In this document: piece after piece, positions 1 to 6,005 of the stretch
Numbering within the stretch: the stretch's first letter is position 1
How the letters are laid out: every line of letters begins with the position of its first letter
Source: Acidimicrobiaceae bacterium
GTDB lineage: Bacteria; Actinomycetota; Acidimicrobiia; Acidimicrobiales; Bog-793
NCBI GenBank assembly: GCA_003170375.1
Contig: PMZN01000099.1
Coordinates: 798-6,802 of the forward strand
Direction: 5' to 3'
Length of the DNA stretch: 6,005 bases
Notes under the pieces: generated by a model
Seen by the model: only the letters and a program-made list of their open reading frames with translations
Database searches by the model: none
Told to the model about the DNA's origin: nothing
Program-made: the position numbers and the translations under genes

Positions 1-447
1 GGGGTCTTCTCGTTCGGCCTCACGGTGTACGGCAACGGTGCGGACCCCGGCGGGCTGCACGAGGCGTACCACCACCTCGTCTGCGGCGACTGGTGGAACG
101 AGGATCCTTACAGCAGCCAGTACAACCGGTTCGTGCACGTCGCGTGCGGGTCGACGCCGCCCTTTGCCTCCTGGTCCGAGGCGCTCTGGACCGATACGCA
201 TTCCTATCGGTACTTCGCAGTGATCGGCTTCAACGACAACCCGACCATCAAAGGCCCGGACGCGCCCGGTTCGGGGATCTTCCTGCACGCCTGGATGTAC
301 GGCCCGACTCAGGGATGCCTGGCCCTGCCGGTCCCGGAGCTCTTGGACGTGCTGCGCTGGCTCGATCCTGCGGATCATCCGGTCATCGAGATCGGCACCG
401 ATGCCGAGGTCGGTCATGTGCCGCCACCTGCCCCGAGCGCGTCCTAG
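1..447 (+). CDS. L,D-transpeptidase (YkuD family), C-terminal part
   Basis: The reading frame is open from base 1 and ends at TAG 445-447, giving 148 residues; the true start is outside the window. The YkuD active-site signature is clear: IFLHAW with His96 (window numbering), then GPTQGC with the nucleophile Cys106, followed by LALP. His-x7-Thr-x-Gly-Cys is the usual catalytic spacing. The helix after it (ELLDVLRWLDPADHPVIEIG) resembles actinobacterial members. Known family members make 3-3 cross-links in peptidoglycan or attach proteins to it, outside the membrane; some have other cell-wall roles. Two further cysteines (Cys28, Cys49) could form a disulfide. The tail is a short Pro/Ala/Ser stretch (PPPAPSAS). 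A GTG at 25 lies inside the conserved domain and is unlikely to be the start. The gene converges on the transporter operon and has no evident functional link to it. The family call is firm; the physiological role is not determinable here. Confidence 0.86.
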   Translation, partial: GVFSFGLTVYGNGADPGGLHEAYHHLVCGDWWNEDPYSSQYNRFVHVACGSTPPFASWSEALWTDTHSYRYFAVIGFNDNPTIKGPDAPGSGIFLHAWMYGPTQGCLALPVPELLDVLRWLDPADHPVIEIGTDAEVGHVPPPAPSAS

Positions 448-494
448 CGGCGCGGCCGGAGGGCACTGAGACGCCGGGTCACTGCGGTCCAGCC

Positions 495-507
495 CGGGCT
501 CAGCCCG
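495..507. terminator. GC-rich hairpin between converging genes, possible weak terminator
   Basis: CGGGC-tca-GCCCG forms a 5-bp stem with a 3-nt loop in the 63-nt gap between the two converging stop codons. It overlaps a 10-bp perfect palindrome AGCCCGGGCT at 491-500. No T-tract follows on either strand, so this is not a canonical intrinsic terminator. Its position suggests a shared transcription end; this is inference. Confidence 0.3.
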
Positions 508-510
508 CCG

Positions 511-1785
511 TCACGACTTCACGTAGGGCTGGCCGTCGGCCTTCGGCGCTTGGCTCCTGCCCACGAATCCGGCGACGGCGATGATCGTGGCGACGTAGGG
601 AAGCATCAGCAGGAAGTCGGAGGGGATGGGACAGCCGATCGTGCCGAGCACGTTCGCCAGAGCCACCGAGAAGCCGAAGAGCAGGGCGGCACCGGTCGCC
701 CCGAGCGGGGTCCAACGGCCGAAGATCATTGCCGCCAGGGCGATGTATCCCTGTCCCGAGGAGATGTCCTTGCCGAACGACCCGACCGATCCGATGGTGA
801 GGGAGGCGCCGCCGATCCCGGCGACGAGACCGCCCAGGATCACGTTGCGGTACCTCGTGAAGAGCACCCTGATCCCGACAGTGTCGGCCGCCGTCGGGTG
901 CTCGCCCACTGCCCGGACACGAAGTCCCCAGCGCGTCTTGAAAAGGCCGATGTGAACCAGGGCCACTGCGGCGTAGGTGATGTAAAGAAAGATCGTCGAG
1001 TCGAACAGGATCGGCCCGATGATCGGTATGTCGCCGAGGACCGGGATCTTGATCGAGTTGAAGGTGGGCGGCGAGTTCAGCCGGTTCTCGTACGGGACGA
1101 GTGCCTGGTCGTAGAGGTAACCGGTCAGTCCTGACGCGAAGACGTTGAGGACGACACCGAGGATGATCTGGTCGACCAGGTAACGGATGGCGAACACCGC
1201 CAACAACGCGCCCAGAAGGCCGCCCGCGAGCGACCCGGTGACAAGGCCCAGCCAGATCGAGCCGAACGCGCTCGCTATCACAGCTCCGGCGAAGGCCCCG
1301 AGGAGCAGCTGGCCCTCGATGGCGATGTTGATGACACCCGACCGTTCGCACAGACAGCCCGAGAGCGCACCGAGGACGAGTGGGATCGAGGCCAACATGG
1401 TGGTCTGCATCAGCGACACGAACGGAAGCGGGATCCGGCCGGCGTCGCACCAGCACAAGAAGGACACGATGAACGCGAGCGTCACGCCGGTCGCTACCAG
1501 TCGCCGCGAAAGCTTCGCGAGCTTGAGTCCCGCATAGAGCAGGCCGAGCACTATCGAGAGGGCACCCAGACCCTCTGAGACGGGACCGGGCGGCAGGCTC
1601 AGGTTCGGGACGCTGACCGCGGCGCCATTGAGAGTGAAGGTGAACACTGCGTCGCCCTTGTCGGCAAGAAAGCCGAAGACGAATATGTCGACGAGGCCGA
1701 GCATGACGAAGATGCCGGCAACGGCCTGCTTCCGGTCGATCGCGGCCCGCTGGTGGTGCACCACAGGGATGGTCGCCGTCATCAT
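511..1785 (-). CDS. ABC transporter permease, BMP/Nup type (second permease, NupQ/YufQ-like)
   Basis: This is an inner-membrane channel subunit of the BPD_transp_2 superfamily, pairing with the permease encoded just upstream. It has 424 residues from ATG 1785. Family-typical segments are CERSGVINIAIEGQLLLGAF (about 146-165), the cytoplasmic coupling region RAVGEHPTAADTVGI (291-305) and GQGYIALAAMIFGRWTP (344-360). About eight to ten hydrophobic segments are visible, including two or three within the first 115 residues, before the conserved core. That extra N-terminal part makes it about 100 residues longer than NupQ of Bacillus. Start choice: ATG 1785 overlaps the upstream TGA as ATGA and has AAGGGG 8 nt before it. 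The GTG at 1794 has no spaced Shine-Dalgarno, and a second ATG at 1782 is also possible. It is the last gene of the operon. Substrate (purine nucleosides, or simple sugars) is inferred from family only. Confidence 0.93.
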   Translation of the reverse strand: MMTATIPVVHHQRAAIDRKQAVAGIFVMLGLVDIFVFGFLADKGDAVFTFTLNGAAVSVPNLSLPPGPVSEGLGALSIVLGLLYAGLKLAKLSRRLVATGVTLAFIVSFLCWCDAGRIPLPFVSLMQTTMLASIPLVLGALSGCLCERSGVINIAIEGQLLLGAFAGAVIASAFGSIWLGLVTGSLAGGLLGALLAVFAIRYLVDQIILGVVLNVFASGLTGYLYDQALVPYENRLNSPPTFNSIKIPVLGDIPIIGPILFDSTIFLYITYAAVALVHIGLFKTRWGLRVRAVGEHPTAADTVGIRVLFTRYRNVILGGLVAGIGGASLTIGSVGSFGKDISSGQGYIALAAMIFGRWTPLGATGAALLFGFSVALANVLGTIGCPIPSDFLLMLPYVATIIAVAGFVGRSQAPKADGQPYVKS

Positions 1786-3125
1786 GAGCTCCACCCCTTC
1801 GCGAGCAACTGGCCTTCCTCACCGGCGCGTCGGGGCCGAAGGCGGAAGATCTCCCTGACAAGCGGCGGCGCGGCCACGAACAGCACTATCAGAGCCTGAA
1901 TAACTGTCGTGATGTCGACGGGTATCTGCGTAAGGCCCTGCATCGTGACACCACCGGCATTGAGCGAACCGTAGAGGAGCGCGGCAAGCACCACGCCACC
2001 CGGCTTGGCGCGCCCGAGCAATGCGACCGTGATGGCATCGATGCCGTAGGTCCCGTAGATCTGCGGGGTGAGGGCGAAGTCAGTCCCCAGGATCACGCTC
2101 GCCCCGGCCAGGCCCGCGAGGCCGCCGCAGATCAGCATCACGACCACCCAGGTCCGCTCCGGGCTCATCCCCGCCGCGCGGGCGGCATTCGGATTGGCCC
2201 CGACCGTGCGAAGCTCGAAGCCCACCGTCGTCCGGTTGAGCAGCCACGTCACGGCGACCGCGGCTGCAAGGGCAACGAGGAATCCGGCATTGATCCGCAA
2301 GTTCGCGCCGGCGAGATGGGGCAACGTGGCGTTGCTCGCGACAGGCGGGCTGACCGGGTTCGGCAGGCCCGGTGCGCGGAATACCGCCAGACCGAGAAGG
2401 AACAAGAGCAAGAACTCCATCACGTAGTTGAGCATGATCGTGACGATCACTTCGTGGGCGCCCGTGCGCGCCTTCATGTAACCGACGAACCCCCCGGTGA
2501 TGGAACCCCCGACGAAGCCTCCGATCACGGCGACAACTACATGGAGGATCATCGGCATGTGGACGGCGAAGCCGATCCAGCCTGCGATAAAGGCCCCGCC
2601 GATGAACTGCCCGGTGGCGCCGATGTTGAACAGGCCCGCTCGGAACGCCAGCGCTACAGCAAGGCCCGAGAGAATGAGGGGGGTGGCATTGACAGCGGTC
2701 TCCGACAGCGGGTTGAAGATCGCCGCGATCGAGCCCCCGTGGAAGGCAGCCGCAACCGTGTGCGGGTTGAATATGGCGCCCTCGAACATCGCCGAGAACG
2801 CAGAGGCCGCCACATCCCAGGCCTGCGAAAACGCTGCACCGGGGGCGGAGAACAGGTGGCTCCAGGCGTGCAGCACCGTCGGGCTCGAGAACGCGATGAG
2901 CAGCCCTCCGATGACGATCGCGGTGACGATCGCAAGAAACGTCACGACAGCCGAATTGCCCTCCAGCACCGCGTTCAAGAGCGAGGAGGCGACGTTCGGC
3001 TGAGCCGCCTTCGCCGCCTCCTGCCCGGTTCCGTCCGGCAGGTCTTCTACGCCGGACGGCTCTTGCACCGGGTCGGCGGTATGTGCCGGTCCGTTCCCGC
3101 CGGGGCCTGTCGGGTTCTCGCTCAT
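1782..3125 (-). CDS. ABC transporter permease, BMP/Nup type (first permease, NupP/YufP-like)
   Basis: This is the other membrane subunit of the importer, 447 residues. The first 45 or so residues are a Pro/Gly/Glu/Asp-rich, probably cytoplasmic and disordered extension. Hydrophobic segments follow at about 57-80, 145-160, 172-215, 226-248, 279-296, 326-347, 363-390 and 404-420. Conserved family stretches are [19 protein letters not shown] (161-179), [14 protein letters not shown] (222-235), the coupling-type loop [15 protein letters not shown] (306-320) and [18 protein letters not shown] (360-377). The start ATG at 3125 overlaps the ATPase stop as ATGA and is preceded by GGAGG (3140-3136) at a 10-nt spacing, so the start is well supported. 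Its stop overlaps the next permease in the same way, which points to coupled translation of ATPase, permease and permease. It is distinct in sequence from the second permease, so the channel is a heterodimer. Substrate is not shown by the sequence. Confidence 0.94.
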   Translation of the reverse strand: MSENPTGPGGNGPAHTADPVQEPSGVEDLPDGTGQEAAKAAQPNVASSLLNAVLEGNSAVVTFLAIVTAIVIGGLLIAFSSPTVLHAWSHLFSAPGAAFSQAWDVAASAFSAMFEGAIFNPHTVAAAFHGGSIAAIFNPLSETAVNATPLILSGLAVALAFRAGLFNIGATGQFIGGAFIAGWIGFAVHMPMILHVVVAVIGGFVGGSITGGFVGYMKARTGAHEVIVTIMLNYVMEFLLLFLLGLAVFRAPGLPNPVSPPVASNATLPHLAGANLRINAGFLVALAAAVAVTWLLNRTTVGFELRTVGANPNAARAAGMSPERTWVVVMLICGGLAGLAGASVILGTDFALTPQIYGTYGIDAITVALLGRAKPGGVVLAALLYGSLNAGGVTMQGLTQIPVDITTVIQALIVLFVAAPPLVREIFRLRPRRAGEEGQLLAKGWSS

Positions 3126-4672
3126 GCCGGCTGTGCCTCCGGGACACTGTCGCGTCCGCCGGCGCCGGCCATCAAGAGCCCGATCTCCTCGATCGAGACG
3201 GTTGGTGGCCGGATCCCAGCGATCCGCCCCTCGTACATGACGATGATCCGATCCGCGAGCGCGTAGATCTCGTCGAGCTCGGTCGAGCAGATCAGCACGG
3301 CCGAGCCCTGGTCCCGTGCTGCGACGATCCGGTGGTGCACGAACTCGATCGAGCCGACATCGAGGCCGCGCGTGGGCTGGTTGGCGACGAGCAGGCGCAC
3401 CTCGCGACCGAGCTCGCGGGCGACGATGACCTTCTGCTGGTTTCCACCCGAGAGCGTGCCCACAGTCGTGTCGATCGATGTCGCCCGGATGTCGTACTCG
3501 TCCATGTGCTTGGCGGCGCTTTCCCGGATGGCGTCGAGGTGGAGTGAGATGCCGGACGCGTACGGCTCGCGGTTGTACACATCGAGAACGAGGTTGTCGG
3601 CGAGCGAGAAACGCTCGACGATGCCGTCCTCCTGTCTGTCTTCTGGGATGTAGCTAACGCCGGACTCGAGCACGACGCGTGTCCGAGCGCCCGTCAAATC
3701 TTTGCCCGCGACACGAATCGAGCCTCCCTTCACCGCCAGGAGGCCCATGATCGCCTCGCACAGCTCGGTCTGGCCGTTGCCTTGAACTCCCGCGATGCCG
3801 ACAATTTCGCCACTGCGGACCTCGAGCGAGATGTCGTCCACGACGGCGCGTCCTGCGGCGTTCTCGACCCGCAGGCTCTCCACCTCGAGGGTGACCTCGC
3901 CGGGGTGGGCCGGCTCCTTGTGCACCGTCAGCTCGACGGCACGACCGACCATGAGCGAGGCGAGCTCCTCGTCGGTGGCGGTTGGAGGCGGCGAGCCGAC
4001 GACTCTGCCGCGGCGGATGACTGTGATCCGGTCCGCGATCTCCTGCACTTCCTTCAGCTTGTGGCTGATGAAGATGATCGACTTCCCCGAGGCCTGCAGC
4101 TCCCGCATGATGCGGAAGAGCTCGTTGGTCTCGCCCGGTGTGAGGACGGCCGTCGGCTCGTCGAGGATGACAACGCTGGCCTCGCGGTGCAGAGCCTTCA
4201 CGATCTCGACGCGCTGCTGGATCCCGACGGGAAGGTTCTCCACGAGGACGTCCGGGTCAACGGCCAGGCCGTATCGGCTCGAGAGCTCGAGCACGTCCTT
4301 ACGGGCGCGTCGCCGGTTGAGGAGGCCGAGGACGCTCGTCCGCTCCACGCCGAGCATGACGTTCTCGGCGACGGTGAAGACCGGCACCAGCATGAAGTGC
4401 TGGTGGACCATGCCGATCCCGGCGGCAAGCGCCTCCCGGGGATTGTGGAATGCGACAGGCTTGCCGTCAAGGAGAATCTGGCCCTGGTCGGGCTGGAGCA
4501 GCCCGTAGAGGACGTTCATCAGCGTCGACTTGCCGGCTCCGTTCTCGCCGAGCAGCGCATGGATCTCGCCCGACTCAACGGTGAGGTCGATCCTGTCGTT
4601 GGCGACGAGGCTGCCAAAGCGTTTCGTGATCCCACGCAGCTCGAGTTGCAGCGCGACCTCCCTACCGCACAT
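3122..4672 (-). CDS. ABC transporter ATPase with two nucleotide-binding domains (NupO/YufO-like)
   Basis: This is the cytoplasmic ATPase that powers the importer: 516 residues from ATG 4672, with two fused ABC domains as in sugar and nucleoside importers. Domain 1 has Walker [10 protein letters not shown] (42-50), Q-loop Gln91, a variant signature LPVGIQQR (147-154), Walker B VVILDEP (167-173) and switch His204 in ISHKL. Domain 2 has a degenerate Walker [11 protein letters not shown] (295-304, Gln for Lys), a canonical signature LSGGNQQ (407-413), a changed Walker [14 protein letters not shown] (428-440) and Thr464 at the switch-His position. So one composite ATP site (domain 1 Walker motifs plus domain 2 signature) looks catalytic and the other degenerate, a pattern typical of this family. 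The start is uncertain: a CTG at 4651 follows AGGGAGG by 5 nt and would give [13 protein letters not shown], matching where homology begins. The function call is firm; substrate is family-based inference. Confidence 0.94.
   Translation of the reverse strand: MCGREVALQLELRGITKRFGSLVANDRIDLTVESGEIHALLGENGAGKSTLMNVLYGLLQPDQGQILLDGKPVAFHNPREALAAGIGMVHQHFMLVPVFTVAENVMLGVERTSVLGLLNRRRARKDVLELSSRYGLAVDPDVLVENLPVGIQQRVEIVKALHREASVVILDEPTAVLTPGETNELFRIMRELQASGKSIIFISHKLKEVQEIADRITVIRRGRVVGSPPPTATDEELASLMVGRAVELTVHKEPAHPGEVTLEVESLRVENAAGRAVVDDISLEVRSGEIVGIAGVQGNGQTELCEAIMGLLAVKGGSIRVAGKDLTGARTRVVLESGVSYIPEDRQEDGIVERFSLADNLVLDVYNREPYASGISLHLDAIRESAAKHMDEYDIRATSIDTTVGTLSGGNQQKVIVARELGREVRLLVANQPTRGLDVGSIEFVHHRIVAARDQGSAVLICSTELDEIYALADRIIVMYEGRIAGIRPPTVSIEEIGLLMAGAGGRDSVPEAQPA
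4657..4663 (-). promoter_or_regulatory. Strong ribosome binding site that points to a CTG start (4651) for the ATPase gene
   Basis: On the minus strand AGGGAGG (4663-4657) lies 5 nt before the in-frame CTG at 4651-4649. No ATG, GTG or TTG is in frame near it. The ATG at 4672 has only a weak GGAA, which lies inside the stem of a hairpin ending 4 nt before that ATG. Seen directly: the motif and spacing. Inferred: that CTG is used. Confidence 0.5.
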
Positions 4673-4676
4673 GCCA

Positions 4677-4715
4677 CGTTCCAGGGCGATGCCACGCGGA
4701 CACCACCCTGGAACG
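4677..4715 (-). other. RNA hairpin 1 (10-bp stem) just before the ATPase gene
   Basis: CGTTCCAGGG (4677-4686) and CCCTGGAACG (4706-4715) are perfect complements around a 19-nt loop. In the operon transcript the stem ends 4 nt before the ATG at 4672 and 14 nt before the AGGGAGG that precedes the CTG at 4651. No T-tract follows on the minus strand, so it is better read as an mRNA processing or stability element, or a partial attenuator, than as an intrinsic terminator. Confidence 0.6.
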
Positions 4716-4745
4716 GGCCTTTGCTTTCTTACCCTAGGTGCCAGG

Positions 4746-4778
4746 TCCAGGGCGATGCCACACGGGAATCGCCCTGGA
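4746..4778 (-). other. RNA hairpin 2 (11-bp stem) just after the binding-protein stop codon
   Basis: TCCAGGGCGAT (4746-4756) and ATCGCCCTGGA (4768-4778) are perfect complements around an 11-nt loop, starting 11 nt after the TAA at 4792-4790. In transport operons, hairpins placed after the binding-protein gene often protect that part of the mRNA from 3' decay, so that binding protein outnumbers the membrane subunits. That role here is inference. There is no T-tract on the minus strand. Confidence 0.6.
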
Positions 4779-4789
4779 GCGGGCCTCGA

Positions 4790-5902
4790 TTACACCGGGC
4801 TACGGGTGGGCGTCAGGATCTTGCCGCTCTCGATTCCGGCCTTGATTTTCGCGAGCTCGTTCTTCAGTGTCGTTGGCACCTTGCTCGAGAAGTCGTGGAA
4901 GGGCGTGAGGGCCACGCCGCCGTTGGCAAGCGTGCCGATGTAGTTGCCACCCTTGAACTGGCCGGCTGCCGTCGTGACGATGGAGTTCTTGACCGCAGCC
5001 TGGATGCCCTTGGTCACGCTCGTGATGAAGTACTTGCAGTACTGCGGGGCGCTCACGCAGCCATCGGTGTCAACCCACTCCATGTTGACGTTTCCGCCAG
5101 AGTTGTCGGCGGACTTCACAGCTGCAGCAGCACCGAGGCCGACGTTGCCTGCCACCGGGAAGACGATGTCGGCACCCTCGGAGATGAAGGTGGCGGTGAG
5201 CTGTTCGCCCTTGGTCTGGTTCGTGAAGTCACCGGTGAACGAGCCGTTCTGCGTCACTTCGCTCCAGCCGAGGACCTTGGTTGGCGTGAGCTTGGGGTGC
5301 TGCCTGTTGTAGTACTGCACGCCATCCCAGAAACCGTCCATGTAGATGGTGACGGTTGGCAGCTTGAGCCCGCCGAAGGTCGCCACCTTGTGGGTCTTGC
5401 TCATCCCGGCCGCGAGGTATCCGCCGAGGAAGCCGTCCTGGACCGTGTTGAACACGAGGGCGTCGATGTTCTTGATTGCCGGTGAGTAGCTGTAGTCGAC
5501 AATCGCGAACTTCTGGCCCGGGTTCTTCTTCGCGGCGCTCGCGGTGTCGTTGCCCATGAGGAAGCCGACCGTGACGATGATCCCGCACTTCTCGGAGATG
5601 AACTGGTTGATGTTGGGGACGTAGTTGCTCTCGGACGTCGACTGCAGGTACTTGCCGCTGATCGTTGCCGACTCGGCCTCTTGCACACCTTGCCATGAGG
5701 ACGCGTTGAACGACCGGTCGTCGATACCACCGGTGTCGGTCACCATGCAGGCGAGGAACTTCCCTGCTTGCGGTGCCTTCGTCGTCGTGGAATGGACAGG
5801 AGCCGTCCTCGACGTCGTAGCACTCGACGAGCTGGCCGCGAGCGGGGCCACCAACGCCCCGGCACCTAGAACCAGAACCGACAGCCAGAGTAATCGCTTC
5901 AT
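4790..5902 (-). CDS. BMP family substrate-binding protein (BmpA/PnrA-like)
   Basis: This is the extracellular ligand-binding subunit of the importer, 370 residues. An export signal is clear: MKRLLW, then a hydrophobic stretch to about residue 20, then LAASSSS and a Ser/Thr/Ala-rich linker to about 45. The mature domain opens with DTGGIDDRSFNASSWQG (56-72), the hallmark of the Bmp family. It continues with INQFISEKCGIIVTVGFLMG (98-117), KFAIVDYSY (131-139), QDGFLGGYLAAGMSKT (155-170), WVDTDGC (276-282) and a conserved C-terminal lobe (TSVTKGIQAAVKN). Family members bind purine nucleosides or related compounds. There is no lipobox cysteine: residue 24 is Ser in LAAS, which is unusual for a binding protein in a Gram-positive. 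The ATG at 5902 has GGGAGG (5917-5912) at a 9-nt spacing, so the start is secure. It is the first gene of the operon and the TAA stop is followed by two hairpins. Alternative ligands such as other nucleobase compounds or sugars cannot be excluded. Confidence 0.93.
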   Translation of the reverse strand: MKRLLWLSVLVLGAGALVAPLAASSSSATTSRTAPVHSTTTKAPQAGKFLACMVTDTGGIDDRSFNASSWQGVQEAESATISGKYLQSTSESNYVPNINQFISEKCGIIVTVGFLMGNDTASAAKKNPGQKFAIVDYSYSPAIKNIDALVFNTVQDGFLGGYLAAGMSKTHKVATFGGLKLPTVTIYMDGFWDGVQYYNRQHPKLTPTKVLGWSEVTQNGSFTGDFTNQTKGEQLTATFISEGADIVFPVAGNVGLGAAAAVKSADNSGGNVNMEWVDTDGCVSAPQYCKYFITSVTKGIQAAVKNSIVTTAAGQFKGGNYIGTLANGGVALTPFHDFSSKVPTTLKNELAKIKAGIESGKILTPTRSPV

Positions 5903-6005
5903 TTTTTTGCGCCTCCCAAGATGGATACTGATTGATTGCTTAATTGCCGTCAGGTTACAGGCTGGGTCATCTCCAAGTGGAGGGAAAACTCCACCCGGCC
6001 GACCC
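5903..6005 (-). promoter_or_regulatory. Upstream region of the transporter operon, likely promoter
   Basis: There are 103 non-coding bases between the window edge and the binding-protein start. They include the GGGAGG ribosome binding site (5917-5912), an A7 run just before the ATG and an AT-richer stretch (about 5920-5950) that stands out from the GC-rich surroundings. TAACCT (5957-5952, minus strand) fits the actinobacterial -10 pattern TAnnnT, but no convincing -35 sits at 17 bases. The exact promoter is therefore unresolved. I see no recognisable riboswitch. Confidence 0.4.
5971..5994. promoter_or_regulatory. Overlapping inverted repeats, candidate operator
   Basis: GTGGAG-ggaaaa-CTCCAC (5977-5994) is a perfect 6-bp inverted repeat. 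Its left arm is also half of a second one, CTCCA-ag-TGGAG (5971-5982). This gives three alternating half-sites in 24 bases. They lie about 70-90 bp before the binding-protein start and just upstream of the possible -10 at 5957-5952. The spacing suits binding of a dimeric regulator, but the regulator is unknown and an RNA hairpin is an alternative. Confidence 0.45.

Larger units (their letters stand above)
4672..4786. repeat. Two tandem copies of a hairpin-forming repeat between the binding-protein and ATPase genes
   Basis: Copy 1 is about 4672-4720 and copy 2 about 4739-4786. The 40-bp cores (4681-4720 and 4747-4786) lie exactly 66 bp apart and match at 34 of 40 positions. The first 15 bases (ccagggcgatgccac) and the last 7 (cgggcct) are identical, and most differences fall in the loop. 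Each copy is an inverted repeat. Similarity extends a few bases outward with a 1-nt gap (shared tgcca at 4672 and 4739). Together they fill almost the whole 117-nt gap. The layout resembles intergenic REP-like elements, which can stabilise upstream mRNA or lower downstream expression. Whether copies occur elsewhere in the genome cannot be seen here. Confidence 0.8.

Noticed and set aside
1786..1794. GTG at 1794 as the start of the second permease
   Set aside because: It lies within the Shine-Dalgarno area (AAGGGG directly abuts or overlaps it), while ATG 1785 has proper spacing and the same ATGA overlap as the upstream gene pair.
500..1861. Minus-strand open frame of 453 codons overlapping the second permease in another frame
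   Set aside because: Its Arg/Pro/Gly-rich translation lacks membrane segments, whereas the overlapping frame gives a textbook permease.
2316..3266. Plus-strand open frame opposite the first permease
   Set aside because: Low-complexity Arg/Glu/Asp-rich translation antisense to a conserved permease; no supported start or domain.
4677..4786. Intrinsic terminator between the binding-protein and ATPase genes
   Set aside because: The stems are good but no T-run follows on the minus strand. The weakly T-rich stretch at 4719-4730 is on the other strand, where no gene ends.
4672..4786. CRISPR array
   Set aside because: Only two imperfect copies, with a hairpin across each whole unit and a spacer of about 18-26 bp; too few and wrong in form.
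3782..5485. Long plus-strand open frame (567 codons) antisense to the ATPase and binding-protein genes
   Set aside because: It runs opposite two genes with clear family motifs, has no domain I recognise and an Asp/Glu/Arg/His/Val-rich composition typical of antisense frames in GC-rich DNA, and crosses the hairpin repeats. It is open because of base composition.
5903..5970. Purine riboswitch in the leader of the nucleoside-type transporter
   Set aside because: The leader after any plausible promoter is only about 40-50 nt, and I see no three-way-junction arrangement or conserved core.

Overview
The window is high-GC DNA (roughly 60-65% by eye) of actinobacterial character. The evidence for this is GC-rich third positions, strong GGAGG-type ribosome binding sites, and an L,D-transpeptidase tail of a form familiar from high-GC Gram-positives. 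I cannot name the genus. Almost all of the window is coding, with two converging transcription units.

Plus strand, 1-447: the C-terminal 148 residues of an L,D-transpeptidase (YkuD fold) with its catalytic His/Cys motif. The start lies outside the window. A 63-nt gap (448-510) with a GC-rich hairpin separates it from the converging unit.

Minus strand, 5902 down to 511: a complete four-gene ABC importer operon of the BMP/Nup class (purine nucleoside or simple-sugar uptake). In transcription order it encodes a BmpA/PnrA-type substrate-binding protein (5902-4790), a double-domain ATPase (4672 or 4651 to 3122), a first permease (3125-1782) and a second permease (1785-511). The last three genes are joined by two 4-nt ATGA overlaps, so they are probably translationally coupled. 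The binding protein would capture the ligand outside the membrane, the two permeases form the channel, and the fused ATPase drives uptake. No catabolic gene is in the window, so the substrate can only be inferred from the family.

The least ordinary parts are non-coding or at gene starts. (i) The 117-nt gap between the binding-protein and ATPase genes is filled by two copies of a roughly 48-nt hairpin-forming repeat, 66 bp apart. (ii) The ATPase may start at a CTG codon with a good ribosome binding site rather than at the ATG touching the repeat. (iii) The binding protein has LAAS where a lipobox would read LAAC, one base away from a lipoprotein. (iv) Three alternating CTCCA/TGGAG half-sites lie upstream of the operon and look like an operator. 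I see no evidence of a wholly new multi-gene system: the operon is a known transporter type with some unusual details.
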